From: Mycoplasmatota bacterium | GTDB taxonomy: Bacteria; Bacillota_I; Bacilli_A; Acholeplasmatales; Acholeplasmataceae | Direction of reading: 5' to 3' | Length of the DNA stretch: 64,000 bases | NCBI GenBank assembly: GCA_024650045.1 | Contig: JANKMU010000005.1 | Span: 5,376 to 69,375, forward strand | In this document: positions 18,651 to 29,850 of the stretch, in pieces | Layout: each line of letters begins with the position of its first letter | How positions within the stretch are numbered: the first letter of the stretch is position 1 | Translations under genes and position numbers: made by a program | Notes under the pieces: model-generated | Told to the model about the DNA's origin: nothing | The model's input: the letters and a program-made list of their open reading frames with translations, nothing else | Database searches by the model: none

Positions 18651-21600
18651 TCAATTATATATGAAATCGTCTAAAAACAAATCAAACAAATATAACCAAT
18701 GTTGCTTTTCATTCTTGGTAACAAGAATAATATTTATATGCCCCTTCAAATACGCCAGTCTAACTTGTGTTACAAATTGACCTGCTTTTTCAAACAATTT
18801 ATTACCATCAATCTTTGATGAAGCTTCCATAGATAACACAAGTGTGACTTGTCTAGATTCAACAATAGTTTTTTGAACTCCAATTTTAGAAGATAATTTC
18901 TTGAAAAGTTTTTCGTACATATATAGAAGTAAATCAGGACTTAAAGACCCGAATCGATCAACAAGCTCATCCTTTAAATCTTCTACATCCTGTATTCTAT
19001 TTAACTCACTAATTCTTTTATGAATTTCAATTCTTACACTATCTTCTGATACATAATTGGGGTCAACGTGTCTTGCTGCATATATTTCATCAATTGCAGT
19101 TTCTTTAGGTTTTTCTAAAGATACACCAGTCATCGCTTCTTCAAGTAACTTCATGTAGAGTTCAATCCCAACAGAATCGATAAATCCGGACTGTTCAGAA
19201 CCTAATACATCTCCAGCACCGCGTATTGACAAGTCTCTCATCGCTATCTTAAATCCACTGCCTAAAGCTGTAAAATCTTGAATTGCTGATAATCTTTTCT
19301 TAGCTTCATCATTAATGTTTCTATGGGCATCATATAATAAATATGCATAAGCAATACGATCGCTTCTTCCCACTCTACCTCTGATTTGATAAAGTTGCGC
19401 TAATCCTAATTTATCTGCATCGTGGATGATTAATGTATTTGTGTTTGGAATGTCAACACCAGTTTCAATAATTGTTGTCGAAACTAAAATGTCATATTCA
19501 TGATCGATAAAGTCACTTAAAACACTTTCAAGTTGATTTCGATTCATTTGACCGTGTGCATAAGCAACACGTGCTTCTGGAACAAGTTTTTGCAATCTAT
19601 GAACCATACCCTCTATGCCTTGAACAGTATTAAATAGATAAAAGATTTGACCGCCTCTTGCAAGTTCTCTAGTGATTGCTTCTTTAATGAGTGCCTCTTG
19701 GCGTTCTACAACATATGTTTGGACTGGGTATCTATTTCTAGGTGGTGTGTCAATCATTGATAAGTCTTTTAGACCCATCATAGACATTTGTAATGTTCTA
19801 GGTATTGGTGTTGCACTTAAGGTTAGAGTATCCACATTGACTTTTATCTCTCTAATTTTTTCTTTATGCTCAACACCAAATCTTTGCTCTTCATCGATAA
19901 TGAGCAAACCTAAATCTTTGAATTTAACATCTTTAGATAATAATCTGTGCGTTCCAATAACAACATCAACAAAACCTTTTTTTAGTTTTTCGAGTGTATC
20001 TTTTTGTTTTTTAGATGTCACAAAACGACTCAATAGTGCGATATTCGCACCATACTTTTCGAAGCGTTCTTTAAACGTATAATAATGTTGTCTAGCAAGC
20101 ACAGTAGTTGGCACAAGATAGAGAACTTGCTTCGCATTAATGACCGCTTTGAATGCTGCTCTTAGTGCAACTTCCGTCTTACCAAACCCAACATCACCAC
20201 AAATCAAACGATCCATTGGTCGGTCCATTTCCATATCATGTTTCGTATCTAAAATCGCTTTTTGCTGATCAATGGTTGCCTCATATTCAAAGTCTCTTTC
20301 AAATGATTTTTCCATATCATTGTCTTTATTAAATGCGAAACCTACACTTTGTTGCCTTTGTGCATAAAGCATGATTAATCGATCGCTTAGATCTTTTATT
20401 TTCATGCGAACACTTGCTTTTGTTTTCGTCCATTGCTTACCACCGAGTTTGGACAACTTAGGGTGCATACCATCATAACTGCTATATTTAAGTACCATAT
20501 CTATTTGATCCATAGGCACATATAAAGCTTCTTGATTAGCATATATAATATGCAAATAGTCACGCTTTTCATGACTTAATTCCATGGTCTTCAAACCCAC
20601 ATATTGGCCAATGCCATAATCGTAATGAACTACAAAATCACCAACAGTTAAGTCTTCAATTCTTCTGATTTTTGTTGATTGATTTAATACACTTCGATAA
20701 CGAATAGCTGGCCGAGTTCTATATGAAAATAATTGTGATTCGTCAAGTAAAAGAACCTTGTCGAAACGTGATAAAAAAGAACCATAACTGGGTTGATTAA
20801 ATATGTAGATACCAGGATCATCACTTTCATTAAACTTATAAGTAAGAGACATTTCTTTTAGAAAACCAATTAGCTCATCTTTGTAAGTGTCAGTTGAAAC
20901 GGCCATTATAATTTGATAGCTATTTAACAAGTCTTTAATATCTAGATGAAGTAATTGTAGGTTCCCTTGATAATTATTAGGTGATGTTACACCTAAATCA
21001 ATTGCATCATTTGGACTATTAATTCCAAAGTTATCGATTTCAATATGTTCTTGTTTTAATTGTTTTTCTAACGATACTCTAAAAGGAATACTTAAGAAAG
21101 CGGATCCATTCATTGTTGTGGCGTATGTTTCTAAATCACTTTGAATCGAAGTTTCATTGACTTTCATTTTATGAACATCAATCATATAAACTTTTTTGTT
21201 TTGACTAAAGTCTAATAGTGTCGTTTCTTCTTGATTAAAAAAAGGTATATAAATTGTTAATGCATCAAGTTTGATTCTCATCTCAAGAGATTCAAGATCT
21301 TGATTAATTTTTTCTGTTTCTCTTTCTGATAAAACCATCTTTTCAAAATAATGTTTAATTTTTGATATTACATTTTCTTTCATTTGATCCGTGTAGAAAA
21401 GTTCGTTCATAGGAGCTATTTCTAATGTTTGTATTTCTGCAAAAGACCTTTGAGTCTCCACATCAAACATTTTAATCTGATCGAGTACATCATCAAAAAA
21501 ATCTAAGCGATATGGTTGTTCATTGTTTAGTGTATATACATCCAATATGTGTCCACGTATACTAAACTCTCCGGGTTTTTCAACAGTGTATGTTCTAGTA

Positions 21601-22067
21601 TATCCACTGTAAACTAGAAACTGGACTAGTTTCTCTAAATCATATGAATCCCCTTTGTGAAGCATTTTTACACTGTTATGATAATCACTTGGAGTTAGTT
21701 GTCTTTGACATAGCCCTTGCAAAGTCGTAACAACTACAAATGGTTTTCCTGTCATCAATTGTTTTAAAGTATATAATCTTTCACTTTTAAACTCTGGACT
21801 TCCTAAAGCCATAATACTGGTTAGTGTTTGATCAGCAGGATAAAACAAAACATCATCCGCATCAATGATTTGACTCATGGTATCATAGTATTTTTGTGCT
21901 TCATATAAATTGGGAGTTACTACAAAAATTGTTTTTTTATTTTCTATAAAATCTAATGCTGCAAGATAGATGTTATAAGTATCATTAGAAGACTTAAAAA
22001 ACATCGATGTCGATGTTTTTTTAATCATTTTTAATATATTCGATTTTTTTCTAAGATACTCAATCAT
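18651..22067 (-). CDS. mfd: Transcription-repair coupling factor
   Basis: 1138 aa; CGDVGFGKTEVALRAAFKA, DEEQRFGVEHKEKI, LSATPIPRTLQMSM, IIETGVDIPNTNT, QIRGRVGRS. Confidence 0.98.
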   Translation of the reverse strand: MIEYLRKKSNILKMIKKTSTSMFFKSSNDTYNIYLAALDFIENKKTIFVVTPNLYEAQKYYDTMSQIIDADDVLFYPADQTLTSIMALGSPEFKSERLYTLKQLMTGKPFVVVTTLQGLCQRQLTPSDYHNSVKMLHKGDSYDLEKLVQFLVYSGYTRTYTVEKPGEFSIRGHILDVYTLNNEQPYRLDFFDDVLDQIKMFDVETQRSFAEIQTLEIAPMNELFYTDQMKENVISKIKHYFEKMVLSERETEKINQDLESLEMRIKLDALTIYIPFFNQEETTLLDFSQNKKVYMIDVHKMKVNETSIQSDLETYATTMNGSAFLSIPFRVSLEKQLKQEHIEIDNFGINSPNDAIDLGVTSPNNYQGNLQLLHLDIKDLLNSYQIIMAVSTDTYKDELIGFLKEMSLTYKFNESDDPGIYIFNQPSYGSFLSRFDKVLLLDESQLFSYRTRPAIRYRSVLNQSTKIRRIEDLTVGDFVVHYDYGIGQYVGLKTMELSHEKRDYLHIIYANQEALYVPMDQIDMVLKYSSYDGMHPKLSKLGGKQWTKTKASVRMKIKDLSDRLIMLYAQRQQSVGFAFNKDNDMEKSFERDFEYEATIDQQKAILDTKHDMEMDRPMDRLICGDVGFGKTEVALRAAFKAVINAKQVLYLVPTTVLARQHYYTFKERFEKYGANIALLSRFVTSKKQKDTLEKLKKGFVDVVIGTHRLLSKDVKFKDLGLLIIDEEQRFGVEHKEKIREIKVNVDTLTLSATPIPRTLQMSMMGLKDLSMIDTPPRNRYPVQTYVVERQEALIKEAITRELARGGQIFYLFNTVQGIEGMVHRLQKLVPEARVAYAHGQMNRNQLESVLSDFIDHEYDILVSTTIIETGVDIPNTNTLIIHDADKLGLAQLYQIRGRVGRSDRIAYAYLLYDAHRNINDEAKKRLSAIQDFTALGSGFKIAMRDLSIRGAGDVLGSEQSGFIDSVGIELYMKLLEEAMTGVSLEKPKETAIDEIYAARHVDPNYVSEDSVRIEIHKRISELNRIQDVEDLKDELVDRFGSLSPDLLLYMYEKLFKKLSSKIGVQKTIVESRQVTLVLSMEASSKIDGNKLFEKAGQFVTQVRLAYLKGHINIILVTKNEKQHWLYLFDLFLDDFIYN

Positions 22068-22098
22068 TGTTTTTCCTCTTAGACAGCAAAACCCAAAC

Positions 22099-22668
22099 CT
22101 ATGTTTGGGTATTATACTTTGTCATAATATCCGTAAAGGATACGTTTTGAATAAATAAATCTATAATTTCAGTCGTTAATAATATGGTGTTTTGAAGCGT
22201 TATGAGTTGCTCTTTAGAAAACTGTCCTAAAACATATTGGTCTAGAGGAATTGAGTTGTTTTGATCAATTCCGATACGAACACGTTTAAAAGATTCGTCA
22301 TGTAGTAATCCTATAATGTTTCTTAAACCATTGTGTCCACCATGCCCACCTAATTCTCTTAATCTTAATCTTCCTGTTTCCAAATTAACATCGTCGACGA
22401 TGACTAAAAGATCTTCCATATGAACATCATAATATTTCATTAATTTAGAAATTGCTTCTCCAGATAAATTCATAAAAGTCGAAGGTTTTGCTAAAATAAC
22501 TTTTTCACCTTTGATGTTTGTTACCAAAATTTCCGCATTGAACTTTGAATCAAATTTTGCTTGTTGACCTATCATTTTTAAAACTTGATCTATGACCATA
22601 AAACCAACGTTGTGTCTAGTTTTTTGGTACTTTAACCCAGGGTTACCTAATCCTACAACAAGCTTCAT
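22099..22668 (-). CDS. pth: Peptidyl-tRNA hydrolase
   Basis: [49 protein letters not shown]. Confidence 0.97.
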   Translation of the reverse strand: MKLVVGLGNPGLKYQKTRHNVGFMVIDQVLKMIGQQAKFDSKFNAEILVTNIKGEKVILAKPSTFMNLSGEAISKLMKYYDVHMEDLLVIVDDVNLETGRLRLRELGGHGGHNGLRNIIGLLHDESFKRVRIGIDQNNSIPLDQYVLGQFSKEQLITLQNTILLTTEIIDLFIQNVSFTDIMTKYNTQT

Positions 22669-23645
22669 GCTTTACTCTCATGATGAGTGATTTTATCAAA
22701 TATTTGACTGATAGGTTCATCCTTCACAATGTGTAGAATGGATTGTCCTAATAATGGACCAATAGATAGTTGGACAATTTTTGGTGATTTCTTGTCTTCT
22801 GGTAACATTATCGTATCTGTTACAACAACTTCAGTAATAACAGAATCATTAATTCTTTGAATAGCAGAGCCAGAGAAAACCGGATGAGTTGCTGCTGCAT
22901 AGACTTTCGTTGCACCAGCTTCAATTAAAGCTTCGGCACCTGCAACCAATGTTCCAGCTGTATCAATAATGTCGTCAACCATAATAGCTATCCTACCTTT
23001 AACATCCCCAATTATATTTTGCACTTCTGCTTTATTCGGTTCAGGCCGTCTTTTATCAATAATAGCAAGCGGTGCATCAAGAATTCTTGCGAACAATCTT
23101 GCTCTAGTCACTCCGCCGTGATCGGGAGATACGACAACAATATTTTCTAATTTTTTTGTATATAAGAAATAATCTGCAAGTAATGGTGATGCTGGAAAAT
23201 TATCAATAGGAATATTGAAGAAACCTTGAATTTGAGCAGCATGAAGATCAATTGAGATAACTCGATCAATACCTGCAATTTGCAACATATCTGCAACAAG
23301 CTTAGCAGTGATTGGTTGTCTAGATTTTGATTTTCTATCTTGTCTAGAATAACCATAATAAGGCATGATAACAGTTAGTGTTTTTGCTGAAGCTCTTTTA
23401 AGAGCATCTGCCATAATTAGCAATTCCATAACGTGTTCATTCGCTGGCGCGGATGTTGATTGTATAACAAAACAATCATGCCCTCTAACACTTTCCTCTA
23501 TATTAATAGAGATTTCACCATCAGCAAATTTAACAACATCTGCTGGACATATTGCGATGTTTGCTGCCTTAGATATTTCTTCAGCTAACGGACGATTTGA
23601 GTTAAGTGCAAAAAGCTTAATTTTCTTTCCATCTATGATTGACAT
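22665..23645 (-). CDS. prs: Ribose-phosphate pyrophosphokinase
   Basis: [63 protein letters not shown]. Start reset to MSIIDGKK. Confidence 0.97.
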   Translation of the reverse strand: MSIIDGKKIKLFALNSNRPLAEEISKAANIAICPADVVKFADGEISINIEESVRGHDCFVIQSTSAPANEHVMELLIMADALKRASAKTLTVIMPYYGYSRQDRKSKSRQPITAKLVADMLQIAGIDRVISIDLHAAQIQGFFNIPIDNFPASPLLADYFLYTKKLENIVVVSPDHGGVTRARLFARILDAPLAIIDKRRPEPNKAEVQNIIGDVKGRIAIMVDDIIDTAGTLVAGAEALIEAGATKVYAAATHPVFSGSAIQRINDSVITEVVVTDTIMLPEDKKSPKIVQLSIGPLLGQSILHIVKDEPISQIFDKITHHESKA

Positions 23646-23725
23646 GTGATTTACAACTCCTTCGATTTCTCTCAATTTTATTATACATGATTTAGGTTAA
23701 AAATTTAACGGTTTTCCTTCAAAAA

Positions 23726-23760
23726 AAAATCTTTTTGCATGGTTGTGCAAAAAAGATTTT
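23726..23760 (-). terminator. Hairpin terminator after spoVG
   Basis: AAAATCTTTTTTGCA/TGCAAAAAGATTTT with T-run on minus strand. Confidence 0.75.
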
Positions 23761-23785
23761 CATTTAATCTGTTTTCTTAAATTTT

Positions 23786-24067
23786 TTATTCTTCTTCTGG
23801 GTCAGATGTTTCAGAAAGTGCCTCGTTATACGCTACTACGATAGCATCTTCAATTACTTTACGCATCTCTCCGTGAATTGGGTGAGCTATATCTCTAAAG
23901 GTACCATTAGGTGTTTTTTTGCTTGGCATCGCAACAAAGATGCCATTTTCGCCTTCAATGATACGAATATCATGCACAACAAAACTTTCGTCGAAAGTAA
24001 TCGTTGCTACTCCCCTAAGTCTGCTTTCGCTACTAACAAGCTTTACTCTTACATCAGTAATCTTCAT
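23786..24067 (-). CDS. spoVG: Septation/RNA-binding regulator SpoVG
   Basis: MKITDVRVKLV...GVATITFDESFVVHDIRIIEGENGIFVAMPSKK...FRDIAHPI. Confidence 0.96.
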   Translation of the reverse strand: MKITDVRVKLVSSESRLRGVATITFDESFVVHDIRIIEGENGIFVAMPSKKTPNGTFRDIAHPIHGEMRKVIEDAIVVAYNEALSETSDPEEE

Positions 24068-24135
24068 TTTGCCCTCCAAGACGTCCTTTATTATACATAA
24101 ATTATAGCATAATCATTTAAAATATTAAAGTTTTT

Positions 24136-24957
24136 TTAATTTTTTGGCTTTGTTTTGAGGTACTCAATGCTGTATTTTTTAAGTTTTTCTTCTAAATCTT
24201 CTATTTTTTCATTAAACGGCAATATAAAGAATGTTGATCCACTTCCGGTCATATAAACATTTTTGTTAATCTTTTTTAGTGTTTTATACGTATTAGCGAG
24301 TTGTGGATATTGGCTAAATGTTGTTTCTAGTAATGCATTATATGTTTTATTAAAAAAAGCATCATATTTCTCATTTAAATATAATTTAAATAATTTATCG
24401 AATTGCTTTTCTTTGTATTTGATTATGTGATTCTCAAATATTATTTTTGTAGATACATTGATGTTAGATGTTATTAAATAGATATTATCAATTTCTGGTT
24501 TTTGAACATACAATACATTTTCTCCACGTCCATATACATAAGCTGTTTTATTGTATAAACAAAATAATGTGTCTGAGCCCAAACTTAAAGCAATATCTTC
24601 CAGATCTTTCATTTTTAGCTTTAAATCCCATAGTTTGTTTAGTCCTCTTAAGGTTGCAGCAATATCTGCTGAACCGCCTCCAAGTCCTGCTCCAATAGGA
24701 ATGCGTTTTGTAAGCTTTATATTTGCTCCATGGCTTACTTTGTATAAGTCTTTTAATTTTTGTGCTGCGTAAATAATTGCATTGTTATCTATTTCTATGT
24801 TAGAAGTTAAAGTAATTTGATCCGACTCCTCAAATTCTAAAATATCATGCAACTCGATAGGCATCATAATCATTTTTAAATCATGATAACCATCTAATCT
24901 TTTCCCTACAACATCTAATGCTAAATTAATTTTGGCATATGCTTTTTCTCTAATCAT
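24136..24957 (-). CDS. ispE: 4-diphosphocytidyl-2-C-methyl-D-erythritol kinase
   Basis: AYAKINLALDVVGKRLDGYHDL; KRIPIGAGLGGGSADIAATLRGLN; YMTGSGSTFF. Confidence 0.95.
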   Translation of the reverse strand: MIREKAYAKINLALDVVGKRLDGYHDLKMIMMPIELHDILEFEESDQITLTSNIEIDNNAIIYAAQKLKDLYKVSHGANIKLTKRIPIGAGLGGGSADIAATLRGLNKLWDLKLKMKDLEDIALSLGSDTLFCLYNKTAYVYGRGENVLYVQKPEIDNIYLITSNINVSTKIIFENHIIKYKEKQFDKLFKLYLNEKYDAFFNKTYNALLETTFSQYPQLANTYKTLKKINKNVYMTGSGSTFFILPFNEKIEDLEEKLKKYSIEYLKTKPKN

Positions 24958-25735
24958 ATTGCCACATCCTTGCAAGTTTTACAAAGTCATCTATAGATAA
25001 TGCTTCAGCACGTATATCAACTGAATATCCATTTAATTTTAAGAATGATTCCAATTCAGGTTTATTGATGTGATATGCTTCGTACCAATTGTTAACTAAA
25101 GTTTTTCTTTTTTGTTTAAATGCTTCTTTGACCAAACTAATAAAAACAAGTTCTTTATGCTTTTCAATAAGTGGTACATCTCTTTTAACAATACGAATCA
25201 CTGCACTATCTACATTAGGAACAGGAAAGAAAAGTTGCCTTTTCACATCCATCATTTTGCTAACATAAGCTTGATATTGCAATATGATGGATAAAGCATT
25301 GTATTGCTTAGAGTTTGGTTTAGCCAATAATCGATCGCACACCTCTTTTTGAATCATTAATGATGCGGTTCTTATATTCTCTTTTTCAAGTATTTTAAAT
25401 AGAATTGGTGTTGTTATATAATACGGTACATTAGCTACTACATGTAATTCTTCAGTATATTGAGTTAAATCCGCTTCTAGGAAATCTTCATAAATAATAT
25501 CTAAATTTTTATGTTTCTCTTTAATCTGATCTAAATATGGTTTTAATGATTGATCGATTTCATATGCAACTACTTTTTTTGCGCTTGATGCTAAAAAAGT
25601 AGTTAGAGCACCTTGCCCCGGTCCTACTTCAATAACAAATTTATTCTCAATATTTGAATCTCTGACAATCTTCATAAGTAGATTTTTATCTCTTATAAAG
25701 TTTTGTCCATATTTCTTTTTAGCTTGATGATTCAC
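24950..25735 (-). CDS. rsmA: 16S rRNA (adenine1518/1519-N6)-dimethyltransferase
   Basis: KKYGQNFIRDKNLL; VIEVGPGQGALTTFL; VANVPYYITTPILFKIL. Confidence 0.97.
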   Translation of the reverse strand: MNHQAKKKYGQNFIRDKNLLMKIVRDSNIENKFVIEVGPGQGALTTFLASSAKKVVAYEIDQSLKPYLDQIKEKHKNLDIIYEDFLEADLTQYTEELHVVANVPYYITTPILFKILEKENIRTASLMIQKEVCDRLLAKPNSKQYNALSIILQYQAYVSKMMDVKRQLFFPVPNVDSAVIRIVKRDVPLIEKHKELVFISLVKEAFKQKRKTLVNNWYEAYHINKPELESFLKLNGYSVDIRAEALSIDDFVKLARMWQYD

Positions 25736-26264
25736 TTAATACCTCAACAACTTCCTTTTTCATTATATTAAACATTTTTAATCTGTGATATAGTGTTTTG
25801 CCATTTACATAGCCTATTTTCATTTTTGATGATAATAAATGACGAAGGTTTTTACTATCTTTATGTCCTTTTAGTTTTATCTCGTATAAAAATGCGTGTG
25901 TAACATCGCTTTTAGATTCATGAGTAACGATTTTGATTTTACTTAATGCTTGAATAATATCAACATCCGAGGCATGCTCAATACCAATCTTCTTTTTATT
26001 TTTACTATATGCTTTATTTTGGTCTAGAAATGCGTGATGAACGTGATTTAGTTTCTTATTTAAAAGTCTTCTGATTCTTTCTCCTGCGTGATCTGGATCT
26101 AAAAAAAGAATAATGTCATGTGTTTTGTCCAATTCTAATAGAATATTAACTGAGTTTTCATCTAATGCACTTCCATTTGTTGTAATAATTGTTGTTTGTG
26201 GAAAAATAAGTTTGAGTCTTGATGCATCGTTTTTTCCTTCGACAACGATAACTTGATCTCTCAT
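25719..26264 (-). CDS. rnmV: Ribonuclease M5
   Basis: Toprim VVEGKNDASRLKLIFPQTTIITTNGSAL...DIILFLDPDHAGERIRR. Confidence 0.95.
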   Translation of the reverse strand: MRDQVIVVEGKNDASRLKLIFPQTTIITTNGSALDENSVNILLELDKTHDIILFLDPDHAGERIRRLLNKKLNHVHHAFLDQNKAYSKNKKKIGIEHASDVDIIQALSKIKIVTHESKSDVTHAFLYEIKLKGHKDSKNLRHLLSSKMKIGYVNGKTLYHRLKMFNIMKKEVVEVLSESSS

Positions 26265-27466
26265 CGTTTTCTATAAAAGAACTTAGGGTCTGTTTTCGTA
26301 CCGCTAAGCATTAAACTCTCTATTATTTTAGACTGGTCTTTAAGAGTTGATATTTGTCCGTTATCTAGCAAGATGTATATTTTATCCCCAAATTTTTCTT
26401 CATCGTCTTTATATGTGCTATTCTCAACAGTTCGATGACTGATATAATATTTCAACTCTTCTTTTTTAAAACTATTTTTAATTTCTTCAATTTTCATTTG
26501 ATTTTCATCAGTGTCGTTGATATATCCCCATATTCTTCGATTTAAAAAATCAAGTGCTAACTCTCTTAAAATAGTGTCTTTTGACTTGGTAAAACTCGCA
26601 ATCAAGCCATTAATATAAAAATCATCTATTTCTATATAACTTGATAAATCATTAGGATTATCAATAACTTTCTTTAAAGGATCAACATTGCCTTCAAACT
26701 TAAATTCGCTAAGTAACAAATCTTTAACTCTTAAATATATTTTTTCAAGAACAACTTCATATGCTCTTGAAACTGGATGATAATAAACTTGCCAATACAT
26801 ATGATATCTACTAATCAAGTAGTTTTCAATTGCGTGAATACCACTAAGTTTAAATACCACTTGTCCATCTTTAATATACAAAACGCGAATAAGACGATCT
26901 AAATCAATATGCCCATATGCTGCTCCAGTAAAATAAGCATCTCTTTCAAGATAGTCAAGACGATCGACATCGAGTTGACTTGAAATAAATTGTTCTATTA
27001 AAGGAAATTTGTTCTTCTTTTTCAATACAGATGCAATATCCCAAGCAAAATCTTTATCAACTGTATCTAAAATAGCTCTTAACTCTTCATTCTCAATAAT
27101 TAATGCAGCACCAATGGTCTCATGATTTACACCAAAAATATCCTCAAATGCATGAGAATAAGCACCGTGTCCGATATCGTGTAATAATGCAGCACTTAAA
27201 AATACTAGTTTATCTCTTTGACTCAATGTGTTTTTTATATCTGGAACAGTTAAAAATCTATTGGCTATTTCATAAACACCTAGACTATGACTAAAACGAG
27301 AATGTTCTGCACCATGGAATACCATTTGAACACCACTTAATTGTCTAACTCTTCTCAATCGTTGAAAAAGCGAGGAGTCTATTAGCTTTTTAATCAATTC
27401 ATAATCGACATGTATGTAACCATACAATGGATCTTTGAATACTTGTTGCTTCTCTAATTTTTTCAC
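26261..27466 (-). CDS. HD domain phosphohydrolase (YwfO/dGTPase-like)
   Basis: FQRLRRVRQLSGVQMVFHGAEHSRFSHSLGVYEIANRF; LLHDIGHGAYSHAFED. Confidence 0.9.
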   Translation of the reverse strand: MKKLEKQQVFKDPLYGYIHVDYELIKKLIDSSLFQRLRRVRQLSGVQMVFHGAEHSRFSHSLGVYEIANRFLTVPDIKNTLSQRDKLVFLSAALLHDIGHGAYSHAFEDIFGVNHETIGAALIIENEELRAILDTVDKDFAWDIASVLKKKNKFPLIEQFISSQLDVDRLDYLERDAYFTGAAYGHIDLDRLIRVLYIKDGQVVFKLSGIHAIENYLISRYHMYWQVYYHPVSRAYEVVLEKIYLRVKDLLLSEFKFEGNVDPLKKVIDNPNDLSSYIEIDDFYINGLIASFTKSKDTILRELALDFLNRRIWGYINDTDENQMKIEEIKNSFKKEELKYYISHRTVENSTYKDDEEKFGDKIYILLDNGQISTLKDQSKIIESLMLSGTKTDPKFFYRKR

Positions 27467-27486
27467 AAGTACCTCCTATGGTAAAA

Positions 27487-27505
27487 AAGTGCCAAAGGCA
27501 CTATT
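27487..27505 (-). terminator. Hairpin terminator after pduL
   Basis: AGTGCC-TTT-GGCACT TTTTTT on minus strand. Confidence 0.65.
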
Positions 27506-28091
27506 TGTTGATTGTATATGATTTAACAAGCCCTACTAAATCTCCAGTTGACAACATAAATGCACTTCCATCATCTGTATCAAGATGGCAGTCTAATCTA
27601 AACTGTGGATGAACACGGCATAAAACATTATCTATAACTCCGCCCTTAATACCATCAATTTTTAGGCTAACAATCTCTCTGTCTTGTACATCGAATTCTT
27701 TTGCTTCTTCAGGTGAAAAATGAATGTGTCTATCGGCAATAATAACTCCTTCATTAATCTTGACTTCGCCATTAGGTCCGATTAGTGTTGCTGCACCTGA
27801 TCCTTTAATGTCTCCAGAAGAGCGTACTGGAGCGTCAAACTTGAAACGAATAGCATCACTTCTAGAAATCTCCACTTGAGATGCTGGTCGCTCTGGTCCG
27901 AGTATACGAACACTTTCTAGTAACTTACCTTGAGGACTTAGTACGTTCACTTTTTCATGAGCAGCATACTGTCCAGGTTGACTTAAATCTTTTAATACTG
28001 TTAATTGATAATCTTTTCCAAAAAGTATGTCTAAATGCTCTCTTGAAACATGTAGATGACGTCCTGAAATTCCTACGGGTATTTTTTTCAT
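27501..28091 (-). CDS. pduL: Phosphate propanoyltransferase/acetyltransferase PduL
   Basis: PVGISGRHLHVSREHLDILFG; VRILGPERPASQVEISRSDA; IIADRHIHFSPEEA. Confidence 0.94.
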   Translation of the reverse strand: MKKIPVGISGRHLHVSREHLDILFGKDYQLTVLKDLSQPGQYAAHEKVNVLSPQGKLLESVRILGPERPASQVEISRSDAIRFKFDAPVRSSGDIKGSGAATLIGPNGEVKINEGVIIADRHIHFSPEEAKEFDVQDREIVSLKIDGIKGGVIDNVLCRVHPQFRLDCHLDTDDGSAFMLSTGDLVGLVKSYTINK

Positions 28092-28187
28092 ATATGAATC
28101 CTCCTGCATACGAAATGATTATATCATTTTTTATAGTTGTTTTCAATGTATTTATGATAGAATAAAACTTAAGAAAGGGGTGTATTT

Positions 28188-28601
28188 ATGCCAAATATTT
28201 TTTCTAAAATTATAGCTAAAGAAATTCCCGCACACTTTGTTTATGAGGATGATTATGTTGTTGCCTTCCTGGATATTTCTCAAGCAACTAAAGGTCATAC
28301 ACTCGTAGTTCCAAAACAAGAATATACAGACATATTTGAAGTGCCTGAAGAACTATCTGCACATTTATTTAAAGTAGTGACTTTGTTGTCAAAAGCAATA
28401 AAAAAAGCTTTCAATCCACAAGGACTCAATATTTTAGGCAATAATGGTGAAGCCGCTGGCCAAACTGTTTTTCATTTTCATTTGCATATTATACCAAGAT
28501 ATGAAAAATCTGAAATCACATTCTCATTAAAGAATAATATGGGTAGTTTATCTACGGAAGATTATAGAGAAAGAGCCAAACTTATAAAAGCGGCTCTATA
28601 G
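28188..28601 (+). CDS. HIT family protein
   Basis: FSKIIAKEIPAHFVYEDDYVVAFLDI...GQTVFHFHLHIIPRY (HxHxH). Confidence 0.95.
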   Translation: MPNIFSKIIAKEIPAHFVYEDDYVVAFLDISQATKGHTLVVPKQEYTDIFEVPEELSAHLFKVVTLLSKAIKKAFNPQGLNILGNNGEAAGQTVFHFHLHIIPRYEKSEITFSLKNNMGSLSTEDYRERAKLIKAAL

Positions 28602-29850
28602 TAATCATAACTCCTTTATCAACATTTTCAACTTTGAGTTGAAGGTTGAAGTATGCACATGTTTTTTGAACAATGCTCATGCCTAAGCCAAATTGGCCTT
28701 TTTGGCCTTTTTCATATGGCTTGAAAATTTGATTAATAAATCTTTCACTAATTGGCTCTCCATCGTTATAGAAGGTGAGCTTTTTGTTTTGCAATATAAT
28801 AACAATTTCTGTTTGAGCATATCTCATAGCGTTATCAATAATATTATTAAATGCAGTATAGAAGTTTTCTTTAACTCCAAAATATGTGGAGTCATCTAAA
28901 TCCAATTTGAACTCAATTTGATTGCTTCTGTATTTTTGGTTATTAACGATATTAATAATAATATCCTTTAAAACGACATCTTCAAACTCATTTTGATCTT
29001 TTAAATACTCTAGTTTGTTGAGTTCTAAAAGCTGCTTAACTTTTTGATTTAAAATATCTGCTTGTCTTACGATAACATCTGCTTCTGATATCTCTGATAT
29101 TCCATCGCTAATTGCTTCAGCGTAAGATTGAATAACTGCAATCGGTGTTTTAAAATCATGAGAAATATTTTGCAGCATCTCTTGTTTTGTTTTTTCGCTA
29201 TGTTGGATTTCTTGCCTCATTCTTTCTATAGTTCTTGCTAGTTCTGATATTTCATCATTTCCATCTATATCTATAGGTACTTGGTAATTGTTTTTAGATA
29301 GTAAGGCGACTTCACTTTGAATTCTACGGACACGATCCACAGTAATTCTTGACCACATTAAAATAATTAAATTACCTAATAAAACTAATGCTATAAAACT
29401 GATTCTCATAAGTAAACTGAATGAATTACCGAAACTTTGGAGATAGTCTTCACTCGTAAACACGATCGTCATACTGTTAGATGATCTTCTACTCATTCGG
29501 TAATAATAATTTTCTCCACTAATGTTTTCTTCAAGTGAAGTTCCAGGAACAACTCTTAACTTATTATATAGAGTGGATGGTGTATAATTATTATTCAATA
29601 TTTCGAAATTATACATACGAACAACTTGTCCGTTTTCAACAATAATGTAGCCGTTATACTCATTTGTTGTTGGTGGATTTAGAAGATTTAATTCAATCTC
29701 TTGTAGATATGAATTTAATTGAAAAGCATTTTGCTCTTCTCTAAATGAAGAAAAAGCCCGGTTTAGGGCAATAATAAAAACGAGACTAGTCAACAATGTC
29801 ACAATCGTAAAGATTAGATTAAGTTGTGTTGTTAACTTAATCTCTTTCAT
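28582..29850 (-). CDS. Sensor histidine kinase (HAMP-HisKA-HATPase)
   Basis: NISHDFKTPIAVIQSYAEAI; FGLGMSIVQKTCAYF. Confidence 0.93.
   Translation of the reverse strand: MKEIKLTTQLNLIFTIVTLLTSLVFIIALNRAFSSFREEQNAFQLNSYLQEIELNLLNPPTTNEYNGYIIVENGQVVRMYNFEILNNNYTPSTLYNKLRVVPGTSLEENISGENYYYRMSRRSSNSMTIVFTSEDYLQSFGNSFSLLMRISFIALVLLGNLIILMWSRITVDRVRRIQSEVALLSKNNYQVPIDIDGNDEISELARTIERMRQEIQHSEKTKQEMLQNISHDFKTPIAVIQSYAEAISDGISEISEADVIVRQADILNQKVKQLLELNKLEYLKDQNEFEDVVLKDIIINIVNNQKYRSNQIEFKLDLDDSTYFGVKENFYTAFNNIIDNAMRYAQTEIVIILQNKKLTFYNDGEPISERFINQIFKPYEKGQKGQFGLGMSIVQKTCAYFNLQLKVENVDKGVMITIEPLL

Noticed and set aside
19672-20082. 136-aa plus-strand ORF inside mfd
   Set aside because: Antisense to the conserved Mfd helicase region; no SD or recognisable domain.
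23147-23356. 69-aa minus-strand ORF within prs
   Set aside because: Alternative frame inside the conserved prs gene; no independent evidence.
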